Shown here piece by piece: positions 1-7,681 of a stretch of 36,323 nucleotides of DNA. Location of the stretch: positions 1 through 36,323 of the forward strand of contig NZ_JAUEDK010000044.1 in NCBI RefSeq assembly GCF_030385785.1, given 5' to 3'. Below the pieces are notes generated by a model, which saw only the letters and a program-made list of their open reading frames with translations, had not been told where the DNA came from and did no database searches. Both the position numbers and the translations under genes were made by a program. This DNA comes from Crenobacter oryzisoli (lineage in GTDB: Bacteria > Pseudomonadota > Gammaproteobacteria > Burkholderiales > Chromobacteriaceae). Within the stretch, counting starts at the first letter, position 1, and each line of letters starts with the position of its first letter.

Positions 1-64
1 CCGCGTCAAAATAGTTGTCGCCTCGATAGAATCCATAACTCGGGGGCGATGATGAGAGAACGAC

Positions 65-538
65 TTGGCGCGATACGGACAGGAATTCAAAGATAGAGCG
101 GTGGCGCGGTTGCTGCCGCCGGAGAGCGCGGCGGCGGAAGCGGTTGCGCGTGAGATCGGTGTGGGGGTGGCGACACTGGAGCGTTGGCGTAGTGATGCGC
201 TGTCCATGCCCGCTCGCGAGCGGGCATGGACAGCGGCGGCCCGGTTCGAGGCGGTGCTCACCACGGCAGCCCTCGATGAAGCCGGCAAGAACGCGTGGTG
301 CCGCGAGCACGGGGTCTATCCGCAGGAGCTGGTCCAATGGCGTCAGGCGGCTACCCAGGCGCTGGCGGAGCCGGAAGAGTGCCGTGCCAGCCCCCAGCAA
401 ACCAAACAGGATCAGCGCCGGATCAAGACACTCGAACGGGAGCTGCGCCGTAAGGACAAGGCCCTGGCCGAAGCCGCAGCGCTGCTTGTCCTGTCAAAAA
501 AAGTGGCGGCGATCTTCAGCAGGGACGAGGACGAATGA
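65..538 (+). CDS. IS3-family transposase OrfA (helix-turn-helix protein)
   Basis: A protein of 157 residues that should bind the element's ends. The N-terminal third (about residues 5-45, with AREIGVGVATLERWRSDAL) is a helix-turn-helix of the IS3 OrfA type. The C-terminal part (about 112-145, KTLERELRRKDKALAEAAALL) has heptad spacing like the leucine-zipper region used for multimerisation in this family. The start is a TTG; the ATG codons at 49 and 52 lie in another frame. The stop overlaps the orfB start as ATGA (535-538). Near its end lies an A7G run at 496-503, a typical IS3 frameshift site, so some ribosomes should continue into orfB. Confidence 0.85.
   Translation: MARYGQEFKDRAVARLLPPESAAAEAVAREIGVGVATLERWRSDALSMPARERAWTAAARFEAVLTTAALDEAGKNAWCREHGVYPQELVQWRQAATQALAEPEECRASPQQTKQDQRRIKTLERELRRKDKALAEAAALLVLSKKVAAIFSRDEDE
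496..503 (+). other. Candidate programmed -1 frameshift site (A7G) of the IS3 element
   Basis: Seven A followed by G lie near the end of orfA, 32 nt before the orfB ATG. The orfB reading frame is open from this run to its ATG with no stop, so a -1 slip would fuse OrfA to OrfB. A6G/A7G slippery runs are the established way IS3 elements make the active OrfAB transposase. Position and frame were read directly; frameshifting itself is inferred. Confidence 0.6.
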
Positions 539-1626
539 TCGGCCTCGAAGATCGCCAATGCCTGGCCCGGGATATCGATGTGGCCAAGCAGTCCGGGGCA
601 CGGCTACGCCCGGCCTGCGAAGTCGCCGGCATCACGCTGCGTACCCTGCAGCGCTGGAAGACCGAAGACGGCCTCATCCGGGGTGACCGCCGCCCCGAGG
701 CCGTGCGAGCCCCCTCCCATCGGGCGCTCAGCGCGGCGGAGCGCGCCCAGGTGCTGGAAGTGGCCAACGAGGCCCGCTTTGCCGAGCTGCCGCCGGCCCG
801 CATCGTCCCGATGCTGGCCGATGAGGGCCTCTATCTGGCCAGCGAATCGAGCTTTCAGCGGATCCTGCGCGATGCAGGGCAAACAGCTCGCCGGGGTCGC
901 GCCAAAGCCCCTGCGGCATCCCGCCCGCCGAGCACTCACGTCGCCACGGCACCGGGCCAGGTGTGGTGCTGGGACATGACCTATCTACCCGCCACGGTGA
1001 CGGGGCGTTGGTTTCATCTGTACCTGATCCTGGATCTGTACAGCCGCAAGATCGTTGGCTGGGAAGTACATGCCAGTGATGCGGCCGAACACGCGGCACA
1101 TCTGGTGCGTCGTACCGCGCTATCGGAGGGCATTGCCGCCCTGGCTGACAAACCCATCCTGCACGGGGACAACGGTGCGACGCTCAAGGCCACCACGGTG
1201 CTGGCCATGCTCCACTGGCTGGGAATCAAGCCGTCCTACTCGCGGCCCCGGGTCAGCGACGACAACGCCTACGCTGAAGCCCTCTTCCGTACGGCCAAGT
1301 ACCGCCCCGAGTTTCCTGCCAAGGGCTTCGAGGATCTGGAGACTGCCCGATCCTGGGCCAGCCGCTTCGTGCACTGGTACAACGTCGAGCATCGCCACAG
1401 CGGCATCCGCTACGTGAGCCCCGCCCAGCGCCATGCGGGAGAAGATCATTTGATTCTCGCAGCCCGTCACGTGCTCTATGCCGAGGCTCGCCGACGCCAC
1501 CCTGCACGCTGGGCAGGCAACACCCGGAATTGGTCGCCCATCAGCACCGTGACGCTCAATCCCGAGCGCGAAGCTGTTGTCTCCATGGCCACCCAAGGCA
1601 CGAATAGACAGCCTTTGGCTGCATGA
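535..1626 (+). CDS. IS3-family transposase OrfB (DDE integrase core)
   Basis: The catalytic part of the transposase, 363 residues, cutting and joining DNA at the IS ends. The N-terminal third has a helix-turn-helix-like stretch (GITLRTLQRWK). The DDE retroviral-integrase fold follows, with D in VWCWDMTYLP, D in ILHGDNGA and E in DDNAYAEALFRT. The usual K/R-Y after the glutamate is present (RTAKYRPEFP), as is the C-terminal HWYNVEHRHSGIRYVSP block typical of IS3 OrfB. It starts at the ATG overlapping the orfA stop. No internal stop or frameshift, so it is probably functional, most likely as an OrfAB fusion. Confidence 0.93.
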   Translation: MIGLEDRQCLARDIDVAKQSGARLRPACEVAGITLRTLQRWKTEDGLIRGDRRPEAVRAPSHRALSAAERAQVLEVANEARFAELPPARIVPMLADEGLYLASESSFQRILRDAGQTARRGRAKAPAASRPPSTHVATAPGQVWCWDMTYLPATVTGRWFHLYLILDLYSRKIVGWEVHASDAAEHAAHLVRRTALSEGIAALADKPILHGDNGATLKATTVLAMLHWLGIKPSYSRPRVSDDNAYAEALFRTAKYRPEFPAKGFEDLETARSWASRFVHWYNVEHRHSGIRYVSPAQRHAGEDHLILAARHVLYAEARRRHPARWAGNTRNWSPISTVTLNPEREAVVSMATQGTNRQPLAA

Positions 1627-1683
1627 ATCAGGCGACAACTACATTGACGCGCGCCGCATCGCGGGGGCGTCCATTTCATTAAC

Positions 1684-2116
1684 AAAGGTCACGGTGATCG
1701 TTTGACACTTGACTCCAACCCTGAGCAGGCACCCAAGTCACATCACTGAGTGGAAGAATCACCTCGTCCAAACATTTAGCCGCCCATTTGCAGGGAATGA
1801 CATATTTCCGAAAATGTTCTGGAAGCAGGAATGAATGTAGGGAAATACCGAGTCGGCTAGCGATCTGGGATGTGGAGTTGTTGGTGGTGGGACACTCGCC
1901 CACCACCAACAGCCGCATGAACGTACGTACGACAGGATATGCCTGCTGTTTTGAGCCAATGTGAAAAGTAAGGCCGGGCCGCATCCTAACTCAAAACCCA
2001 GCTGGTTCAACCGCTTTTTTGCCGGTCAACACTGCGGACCTATTTTCGTGTCTGATTGTAAGGCTATCCTACCACAACCAGCTAAAAAAATTAGTTAGTA
2101 ATATGTGAAATTATAT
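1684..2116. other. Intergenic region, no convincing gene, with a strong hairpin
   Basis: 433 bp between the IS3 element and the end of the minus-strand operon. Two open frames exist on the minus strand (about 1679-1984 and 1759-2010), but neither resembles a protein I know and both overlap the same hairpin, so I do not call a gene. It may hold eroded mobile-element DNA. On the minus strand just downstream of the operon there is a run of seven U (about 2083-2090), but no strong stem precedes it, so a terminator is not claimed. Confidence 0.5.
1880..1910. repeat. Perfect 12-bp inverted repeat with 7-nt loop
   Basis: GTTGGTGGTGGG (1880-1891) pairs perfectly with CCCACCACCAAC (1899-1910) around the loop acactcg. 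Neither strand has a T-run after the stem, so it is not a textbook intrinsic terminator. It might be a transcript-stabilising 3' hairpin for the minus-strand operon, a REP-like element, or a leftover of a mobile element. Confidence 0.6.
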
Positions 2117-3868
2117 TTACTTCACACTAATCTTGAACTCGCCAGAGACTTTTGGGTTCGCTTGATAAAACCACGCACACCCCTCTTGAACAGGGCTTAA
2201 CATCAGCGAGGCATCAGAATCTGCCGGAAAACTTGAAATAACAGAGACTCGCTTCGTCTGGCCTGGCAAAAGACCACCAGGAATTACTGACCGCACACCA
2301 TCCAGTAACACACGCCGCTCAGAATCGACCCATTGGTAACTCATAAATACTCCCCCAATATTATTCGTTGACCAAAACGGGTTATCACCAGTGTTTTTTA
2401 AATCAAGATCGACAACAATCTGGGTTCCTCTTCCAATATAATTAGATATTGTCGATCCTTTGTTAATAGTTACGGAGTTTATTTTAATTTCTGCGTCATA
2501 ATCATTAAAGCACTTAATTGGAGGATGGTTAGATATCGCGCTCATTTTGATTATTTCGTCACTATAAATATCGAAAGGTAATATCCTAACTTTCATGTTA
2601 TAAAAAGTTGAAAAAAACAAAGATAGCAACAGTAAAGAATAAATACCAAGTTTTTCGAGACGAGATACAGCAATCGAAGCAAGGAGTAATGGAATTAAAA
2701 AGGAAAAAACTGAGAGAGCCTTAAAATAGCCAGTGTAATGGGACATTACTGTCGGGCCAAAACAAACGTAAAGTGCAACCAAAGAACCAGTTGCTAGGGC
2801 AATCCCACCAAGTTCGGGAGTCGACGATAAAACTCGATTATTTATCAGCTTCCATGCGCTAAACAAAGCTGCACCAAGAACCATTATAAACAGGATCAAT
2901 GATCCTGCTTCAGCATAAGATGGAAAGCCACTCCCAACCAATATATGATTATCAGAGACCCCGGAAAGCAAGTATTTAAACCAAGCGACAAAAGGGGTGC
3001 CTAGAATGCCCTGTGCTTGCGACGAAGGAGTTACGCCAAAATGATTCGATATGTAGAGACGCCAACAAATAGCTACAATCCCTGGAAGCAGCAAAAAAAT
3101 ATAATTGCTTCGAACAAAGAAATGACTTAGGCCATTTATCAGTTTCCAGCCCCTCTGATCTTCTTTGGTTTTTATTGATTGAAATAAATAAAAAAAAGCA
3201 ATAAATGATGGGAATAGTACATAGACTTCGCGAGACAAGCTAGATAGCACAAATGGGATTGTTGACCACCCCAATCTGCCAGACACGGCCAACCATAGCG
3301 CGATAATTAGAAATGCGTCGGCAGCAGCATCTGGAAGAGCATTAAAAAGCGTAATCTGAGTGCCAACACTCAAAGACCAAAGCAAAATAAGAAATGGACT
3401 TAACCCAAATCGAACGAAGAGACTAGCCCCAACAAGGGTTGCTACCAGTAATAGACAAAAATAACTAACAAAAAAGGTAGATGGGGACACCCAGTTGTTA
3501 CCAGTAATGGCTGAAACAATCGCAACAAATAGGGAAAGCCCAACGCGTTGATAGCGATATGAAGGAGCATCGATATGGTTGGCAGTGTCTTTTAAGGCTA
3601 AAATGTCATTGGCGATATAATAATAAAACTGCCCATCCCAGCCTGTCTGACCAGGACCGTAATACAGCGGTTTCACACCATGTTCTCTTAGCTCACTAGG
3701 CACACCGAACATGTCACCTGCAAGAATATGATTATTTATATCATCATTAAGTGTGCGAGTTAGATATATGCTGAAAGAAGTGAGTGTAAAAAAAAGAAAA
3801 ACAAAAGCAACCAGCAGGCTGGGCCGATATTTTCTCAAAAAATTACCAATATTCTTCATGATTATCAT
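2117..3868 (-). CDS. Polytopic membrane glycosyltransferase-like protein (GT-C type) with C-terminal beta-sandwich
   Basis: About 583 residues; I take the ATG at 3868 because it overlaps the upstream aldolase stop as ATGA, although the frame is open to 3904. The first transmembrane helix (PSLLVAFVFLFFTLTSFSIY) is followed by a large loop with GQTGWDGQFYYYIANDI and RYQRVGLSLF, a pattern I associate with GT-C-fold transferases using polyprenyl-phosphate sugars. About ten more hydrophobic segments follow. The last 140 or so residues are soluble and beta-rich (VVDLDLKNTGDNPFW, MSYQWVDSERRVLLDG, VQEGCAWF), resembling beta-sandwich domains found on polysaccharide proteins. It is last in the operon and probably transfers the lipid-linked group to its acceptor in the periplasm. 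Family placement is by pattern, not search. Confidence 0.6.
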   Translation of the reverse strand: MIIMKNIGNFLRKYRPSLLVAFVFLFFTLTSFSIYLTRTLNDDINNHILAGDMFGVPSELREHGVKPLYYGPGQTGWDGQFYYYIANDILALKDTANHIDAPSYRYQRVGLSLFVAIVSAITGNNWVSPSTFFVSYFCLLLVATLVGASLFVRFGLSPFLILLWSLSVGTQITLFNALPDAAADAFLIIALWLAVSGRLGWSTIPFVLSSLSREVYVLFPSFIAFFYLFQSIKTKEDQRGWKLINGLSHFFVRSNYIFLLLPGIVAICWRLYISNHFGVTPSSQAQGILGTPFVAWFKYLLSGVSDNHILVGSGFPSYAEAGSLILFIMVLGAALFSAWKLINNRVLSSTPELGGIALATGSLVALYVCFGPTVMSHYTGYFKALSVFSFLIPLLLASIAVSRLEKLGIYSLLLLSLFFSTFYNMKVRILPFDIYSDEIIKMSAISNHPPIKCFNDYDAEIKINSVTINKGSTISNYIGRGTQIVVDLDLKNTGDNPFWSTNNIGGVFMSYQWVDSERRVLLDGVRSVIPGGLLPGQTKRVSVISSFPADSDASLMLSPVQEGCAWFYQANPKVSGEFKISVK

Positions 3869-4881
3869 TTTGATAGAGCTAATCGATATTGCTCTGCATC
3901 CCAATTCAACAACTCCCCAATCTCTTGTGGCCGCAGAGTGTTAATTTCCTGTCCATGCTGCTGCCTCACCAAGACTTCGTAATAACAGCGCAACTGCAAT
4001 ATCTTGGCTAAGCTGAAATCGGACTGAACAAAGACACCTACATCTTTAATAAATATGAGCTCAGGGCGATTCTTTGCGGAACGCAAGAAGATATGAAGCG
4101 CTTCAATGCTTGGATATGCCTGAGCTGCAGGGCCCAAAAAAACCACATGATCAGGATATAATGTCCACTGTGAGTCTAATCGCGCAAATAATGTTAGGTC
4201 TTTGGCTAAGTAGTGCAAATACGGATCGGACACTGGAATGTATCCGCCACCGATGTCAATGGCGGACGGGCTATACACTTCATGATCAATCGGTGTAGTC
4301 CGCATGCAGTCTACCAATAGCTTCAACGTTGCCTCAATCTCTGCAATGTTGTTACCACCTATCACAATGCCGTGGTTTTGGAGAAAAACAACTCTGAATG
4401 CAGCCTCGCCCTGAAGTGCATGGTTAACTGCCGCAGCTAAGTCAGCACCGGGCTTCTTATAAGGCACTGCAGTCCACGCAACAGCATCGTTTAGGAGCAT
4501 TTGCATATCTGATAACCAGTTTTTCCGTACCAGATGTGCCAAAACCTCAACTGCGTGGAGGTGAACAACTATTGGATGCGGCATTAGCGCATGGAGCAGG
4601 GTTTCAATCGAAGGTCGTAGGGAAGATGAGCCAAGCACAGTCGGTGTAACTGAAAAGTTACCGCATGCGATGGCATTTCGTAGAGAAGCCAGATCAACTG
4701 GAACAAAAATTTCCTTTAGCTCGGCATCAGCAAGCCAAGTACCAGAAGCTTTGATCCAAAGGATCTCTCCATCCTTCCATGATACGTTTCCACCAGCTCC
4801 CTGAACCAATAATGGATCACAGCCAATTTTGGAGCAAAATGATTTTACTTGATTTGCCATGCACGAGTTTTTGACAGGCAT
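3865..4881 (-). CDS. Class II aldolase/adducin-family protein
   Basis: 338 residues. Relatives (FucA, RhaD, AraD) are zinc enzymes that cleave or form ketose phosphates, often with dihydroxyacetone phosphate as donor. The family's features are all here: phosphate-binding GAGGNVS (28-34) and ASG (45-47), catalytic glutamate E93 in RPSIET, zinc histidines H107 and H109 in HLHAVEV, and H170 in FLQNHG. The protein is longer than single-domain aldolases (about 215) by roughly 120 C-terminal residues that I do not recognise; they could be a substrate domain. An AGGAAGG ribosome site about 8 nt upstream supports the ATG at 4881, three bases after the HAD gene. Being active, it may build or break the carbon skeleton of the operon's product. 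Substrate unknown. Confidence 0.8.
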   Translation of the reverse strand: MPVKNSCMANQVKSFCSKIGCDPLLVQGAGGNVSWKDGEILWIKASGTWLADAELKEIFVPVDLASLRNAIACGNFSVTPTVLGSSSLRPSIETLLHALMPHPIVVHLHAVEVLAHLVRKNWLSDMQMLLNDAVAWTAVPYKKPGADLAAAVNHALQGEAAFRVVFLQNHGIVIGGNNIAEIEATLKLLVDCMRTTPIDHEVYSPSAIDIGGGYIPVSDPYLHYLAKDLTLFARLDSQWTLYPDHVVFLGPAAQAYPSIEALHIFLRSAKNRPELIFIKDVGVFVQSDFSLAKILQLRCYYEVLVRQQHGQEINTLRPQEIGELLNWDAEQYRLALSK

Positions 4882-4883
4882 TA

Positions 4884-5630
4884 TCAGGGCCTTCCTATTT
4901 TTACAATCAGTTTTCGAAGCGCTTCGAAATCACCGAACACTGCATCCGGTTCGTTCAAATCTACCCCAACCTCAACTCCGGCATGATATTTTTGCAGTGT
5001 TACGGCATTGATATTTTCTCGAGCGCCTCTGATATCATTAACAGGGTTATCGCCAATCATCCAAATACAATTGCCTTTCGGGCGCATTTTCTCAAGTGCT
5101 ATCTGGAAAGGGGCCTGATGTGGTTTGTCAAAGCCAGCCTCCTCACTTGTCACAATGTAGTCAAAGTAATGATCCAGGCCGAAGTAAACAACTTTTCTAA
5201 ATTGAATCTGAGCTGTCAGATCTGTAACGATTGCAGTTGGAATGCCGAGTAAACGAATATCATCCAGCAACTCCTTCACACCATCAAACAGGATTGCATT
5301 ACTCAAAAAGGTTCTCCAGTAGGTCTGTTCAAAATCAAGCGCCAATAGAACCTGTGAGCCCAAACCCATTATCTCAAGCATGCGCTGTAAATAAAGTAAT
5401 CGACTATGTGAAGAAGCCGTGTGTTTGAGGCGAGATTTGACCTCTGTCCTGGCCAGATTGAATGCTTTGTCAAAATCTTCGGGAGGTATTGAAAACATTT
5501 TCGCCACCTTCTCTCGCACTGCACACTGGGCCGCAGCATGAGCTGGGTCATACGGATAAAGTGTGTTGTCCGTATCAAACAAAATGGCATCGGGGAGGCG
5601 AGTAAATCGCTCTTGGTTATTAATCTTCAT
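4884..5630 (-). CDS. HAD-superfamily phosphatase
   Basis: 248 residues from the ATG at 5630, chosen because it overlaps the stop of the kinase gene as ATGA. All four HAD motifs are visible: DTDNT (D19 nucleophile, D21 acid/base), the motif II threonine in AIVTD, the motif III lysine in GFDKPHQ, and the acidic motif IV in MIGDNPVNDIRGA. A helical cap lies between motifs I and II (about residues 30-105). The DTDNTLYP start is like the YjjG/Sdt1 pyrimidine nucleotidase type, so the substrate could be a nucleotide or a sugar phosphate. In this operon it probably removes a phosphate before or after the aldolase or kinase step; that role is inferred. Confidence 0.85.
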   Translation of the reverse strand: MKINNQERFTRLPDAILFDTDNTLYPYDPAHAAAQCAVREKVAKMFSIPPEDFDKAFNLARTEVKSRLKHTASSHSRLLYLQRMLEIMGLGSQVLLALDFEQTYWRTFLSNAILFDGVKELLDDIRLLGIPTAIVTDLTAQIQFRKVVYFGLDHYFDYIVTSEEAGFDKPHQAPFQIALEKMRPKGNCIWMIGDNPVNDIRGARENINAVTLQKYHAGVEVGVDLNEPDAVFGDFEALRKLIVKIGRP

Positions 5631-7681
5631 TTTATGAATCGCTTGGTCAGAGCTTGGCTTATATGAGTGAGAGTGATCAGTTGCATCAGGCCCAACATGC
5701 CATCCTGCCACTTGGGTGAAATATCCAAGAACTCCTGAACACGAGGGCATAGCATTTCTGCCGCCATAGCAATGTCGGCCCCCGAGGTTTCTCCCTCAAT
5801 GGTTAGTTGCACATCTGAGCCATCATCGTTGACTACAACGTCAACATGTAGCCCACAGACTCCTACAAGAGTCCGATGTATTGAAAGTTCATTGAATCCG
5901 TTTCGGGTATTAACGACAAGTTTCAATCGGAGAGGGTGCTTGTCATCCAACCCCTCCAACATCCTAGGATGAATCGGTTGCAATGAAATAATCAAGTCAG
6001 CATGTCTGGATTGTGGGCGAATAAATTGTTCGGAATCAGGCTCCCTCTTTTCGAAAGACCCGAGAACCCGCTCAATAGTATGCCCACGATGATGTACATC
6101 GCGCTTAATCTTGAAATGTCGACGTAATTCTTCATCAATGTCTAAATATATTTTCAAGTTGTAGCACTCCCGAATAACTGGGAGATAAAGCGCATGCAAA
6201 CCGCTTGCAATTATAAAATCATTACTGGCCATCATAAATGGCTTACTCATTTTGCCTGTCTTATGATCATAATGTCTTGACATGACGCTTTTGCCATCGG
6301 TCAATGACACAAGATCATTGCAAAACCCCTCGATATCATTCGCCATAGGGTTTAGATGGGTCATCACCTGCCACATGGGCTTTTGTCTATCCCACAGGTG
6401 GTAGTCATCACCGGAAAGCTTGACCACCGAATGCTCTCCAAACAGTCCGGTAATAGCATCGGTGAATGTGTCTTTCCCTGCTCCGGAATCCCCTGCGATG
6501 CCAATGGCAAATGGCTTTCGGCTTAGCCGGAAAAAATCGTTTCTGCCAATGGCCTCTCGCCAAACTCTGATTGCAAGCACCCCTCCGATGGCAACCATCA
6601 CCGTATGCAAAAGTGACGAAGTGTGGCCACTCATTTGCCCTGGAATATGAAGTGCAACGCCTAATGCAAATTCGTTCCCATTCGCGAACTGCAGTTGCGT
6701 TAACAGAAGCGTACTTAATACATACCCCCCTGAAAACGCCCCAACCATTAGGATTGCAATGCGGCCACTCATCGCTTGGTAGAGTACGAGGAATGGGATG
6801 CACCACACAAACCAACCCGGAGAAGATGGTGTCATTAATACAATCAGCAGGAATGCAATACCTATCGTCGCCTGAAACAGATCAAAGTTAAGGCGCCGAA
6901 CTCGCCATGCCAAGTAGAGCATGACCAGATAAATTAGAGGGACAACAAAGATAGATACATTTCCAGCTAATCCAATGGCTAGCTGATATATCTTTTCTAT
7001 TTCCGGGTTGCCAAAAAGCATTTTGAGCCCAGCCCCCGATAAGAGGAAAGACCCAGCAAGCAAAAAAATGCTCAACCCAAACCCTGACACAAATTCAAAT
7101 GAACGTTGCCTGAGCGCTCGATTATTAAATAGATAAATTGCAAAAAAAGGAACAGCCACCACCATGCTCAGCTTGGCAGAAATGGCTGAGGCTAAAAGAA
7201 CACCTGCCAACGTTAGTTTAACTCGACGTACAAACAACATCGAAAGTACTAATAGCAGCGCGGGGATCAAATCATTTAATCCCAATCCATAACTTGCGAT
7301 AATGATTATGGGAGACAGCCAATAAGTTAGCAAAAGTAGTCGCTGTCGATTAGGAAGAAGCTGATGAAGGATCAACAACAAGCTGAAATCAGCCGCCAAA
7401 ATGGTTAAGTCATATGCATAAAGTAACGGTAATCCTATGATTTTGGAAATAAGCGTCAGAGGAAGAAAAGTCAGCCACATCGCATACCCGTAGGGGAAAG
7501 CAACAGGGTCGCCTCCGTGAGCAACCCATGCTGACCAAGGATCAAGTGTAAGCGCAGAGGTGCTCATATCTAGGAATGGCCCGTACCAGTCCGTGACAGC
7601 AAGTGGAGCCATGCCGACGATTAAGGCCAAGCGAATTGCCAACCCCATCGTGAAGAAAGGATGAATAAGGAGCTTCTTCAT
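5627..7681 (-). CDS. Fusion: polytopic GT-C-like membrane domain + PRK/uridine-kinase-like domain
   Basis: 684 residues from the ATG at 7681, which overlaps the upstream stop as ATGA. Residues 1 to about 385 hold about ten transmembrane segments with a GT-C/mannosyltransferase-like layout (periplasmic loop DWYGPFLDMSTSALTLDPW near residue 31). From about 390 a P-loop kinase of the phosphoribulokinase/uridine kinase type begins: Walker A GIAGDSGAGKDT (394-405), DDYHLWDR (425-432), THLNPMAND (441-449), RDVHHRGHTIERV (527-539) and RPQSRHADLII (555-565). Residues after about 575 form a further small domain I cannot name. No stop or frameshift separates the parts. The kinase would face the cytoplasm, phosphorylating a small molecule beside the membrane. 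The physical fusion is unusual. Confidence 0.8.
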   Translation of the reverse strand: MKKLLIHPFFTMGLAIRLALIVGMAPLAVTDWYGPFLDMSTSALTLDPWSAWVAHGGDPVAFPYGYAMWLTFLPLTLISKIIGLPLLYAYDLTILAADFSLLLILHQLLPNRQRLLLLTYWLSPIIIIASYGLGLNDLIPALLLVLSMLFVRRVKLTLAGVLLASAISAKLSMVVAVPFFAIYLFNNRALRQRSFEFVSGFGLSIFLLAGSFLLSGAGLKMLFGNPEIEKIYQLAIGLAGNVSIFVVPLIYLVMLYLAWRVRRLNFDLFQATIGIAFLLIVLMTPSSPGWFVWCIPFLVLYQAMSGRIAILMVGAFSGGYVLSTLLLTQLQFANGNEFALGVALHIPGQMSGHTSSLLHTVMVAIGGVLAIRVWREAIGRNDFFRLSRKPFAIGIAGDSGAGKDTFTDAITGLFGEHSVVKLSGDDYHLWDRQKPMWQVMTHLNPMANDIEGFCNDLVSLTDGKSVMSRHYDHKTGKMSKPFMMASNDFIIASGLHALYLPVIRECYNLKIYLDIDEELRRHFKIKRDVHHRGHTIERVLGSFEKREPDSEQFIRPQSRHADLIISLQPIHPRMLEGLDDKHPLRLKLVVNTRNGFNELSIHRTLVGVCGLHVDVVVNDDGSDVQLTIEGETSGADIAMAAEMLCPRVQEFLDISPKWQDGMLGLMQLITLTHISQALTKRFIK

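Larger units (their letters stand above)
1..1673 (+). mobile_element. IS3-family insertion sequence (left tip outside window)
   Basis: Carries an orfA/orfB transposase pair. Inverted repeats are visible: bases 2-23 (cgcgtcaa..tagttgtcgcct) match the reverse complement of about 1631-1652 at roughly 20 of 22 positions. The left repeat runs into the window edge, so the outer tip is probably missing. The exact right end is unclear: the repeat runs to about 1652, but the following gcgggggcgtcca (1661-1673) may belong to this element or to an older IS1111-type terminus (see findings). Both frames are intact, so the element may be active. The IS3 assignment is firm; the boundaries are approximate. 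Confidence 0.85.

Noticed and set aside
1679-1984. 101-codon minus-strand frame beside the IS3 element
   Set aside because: No domain recognised, starts with no clear ribosome site, and overlaps a perfect hairpin and another equally long frame.
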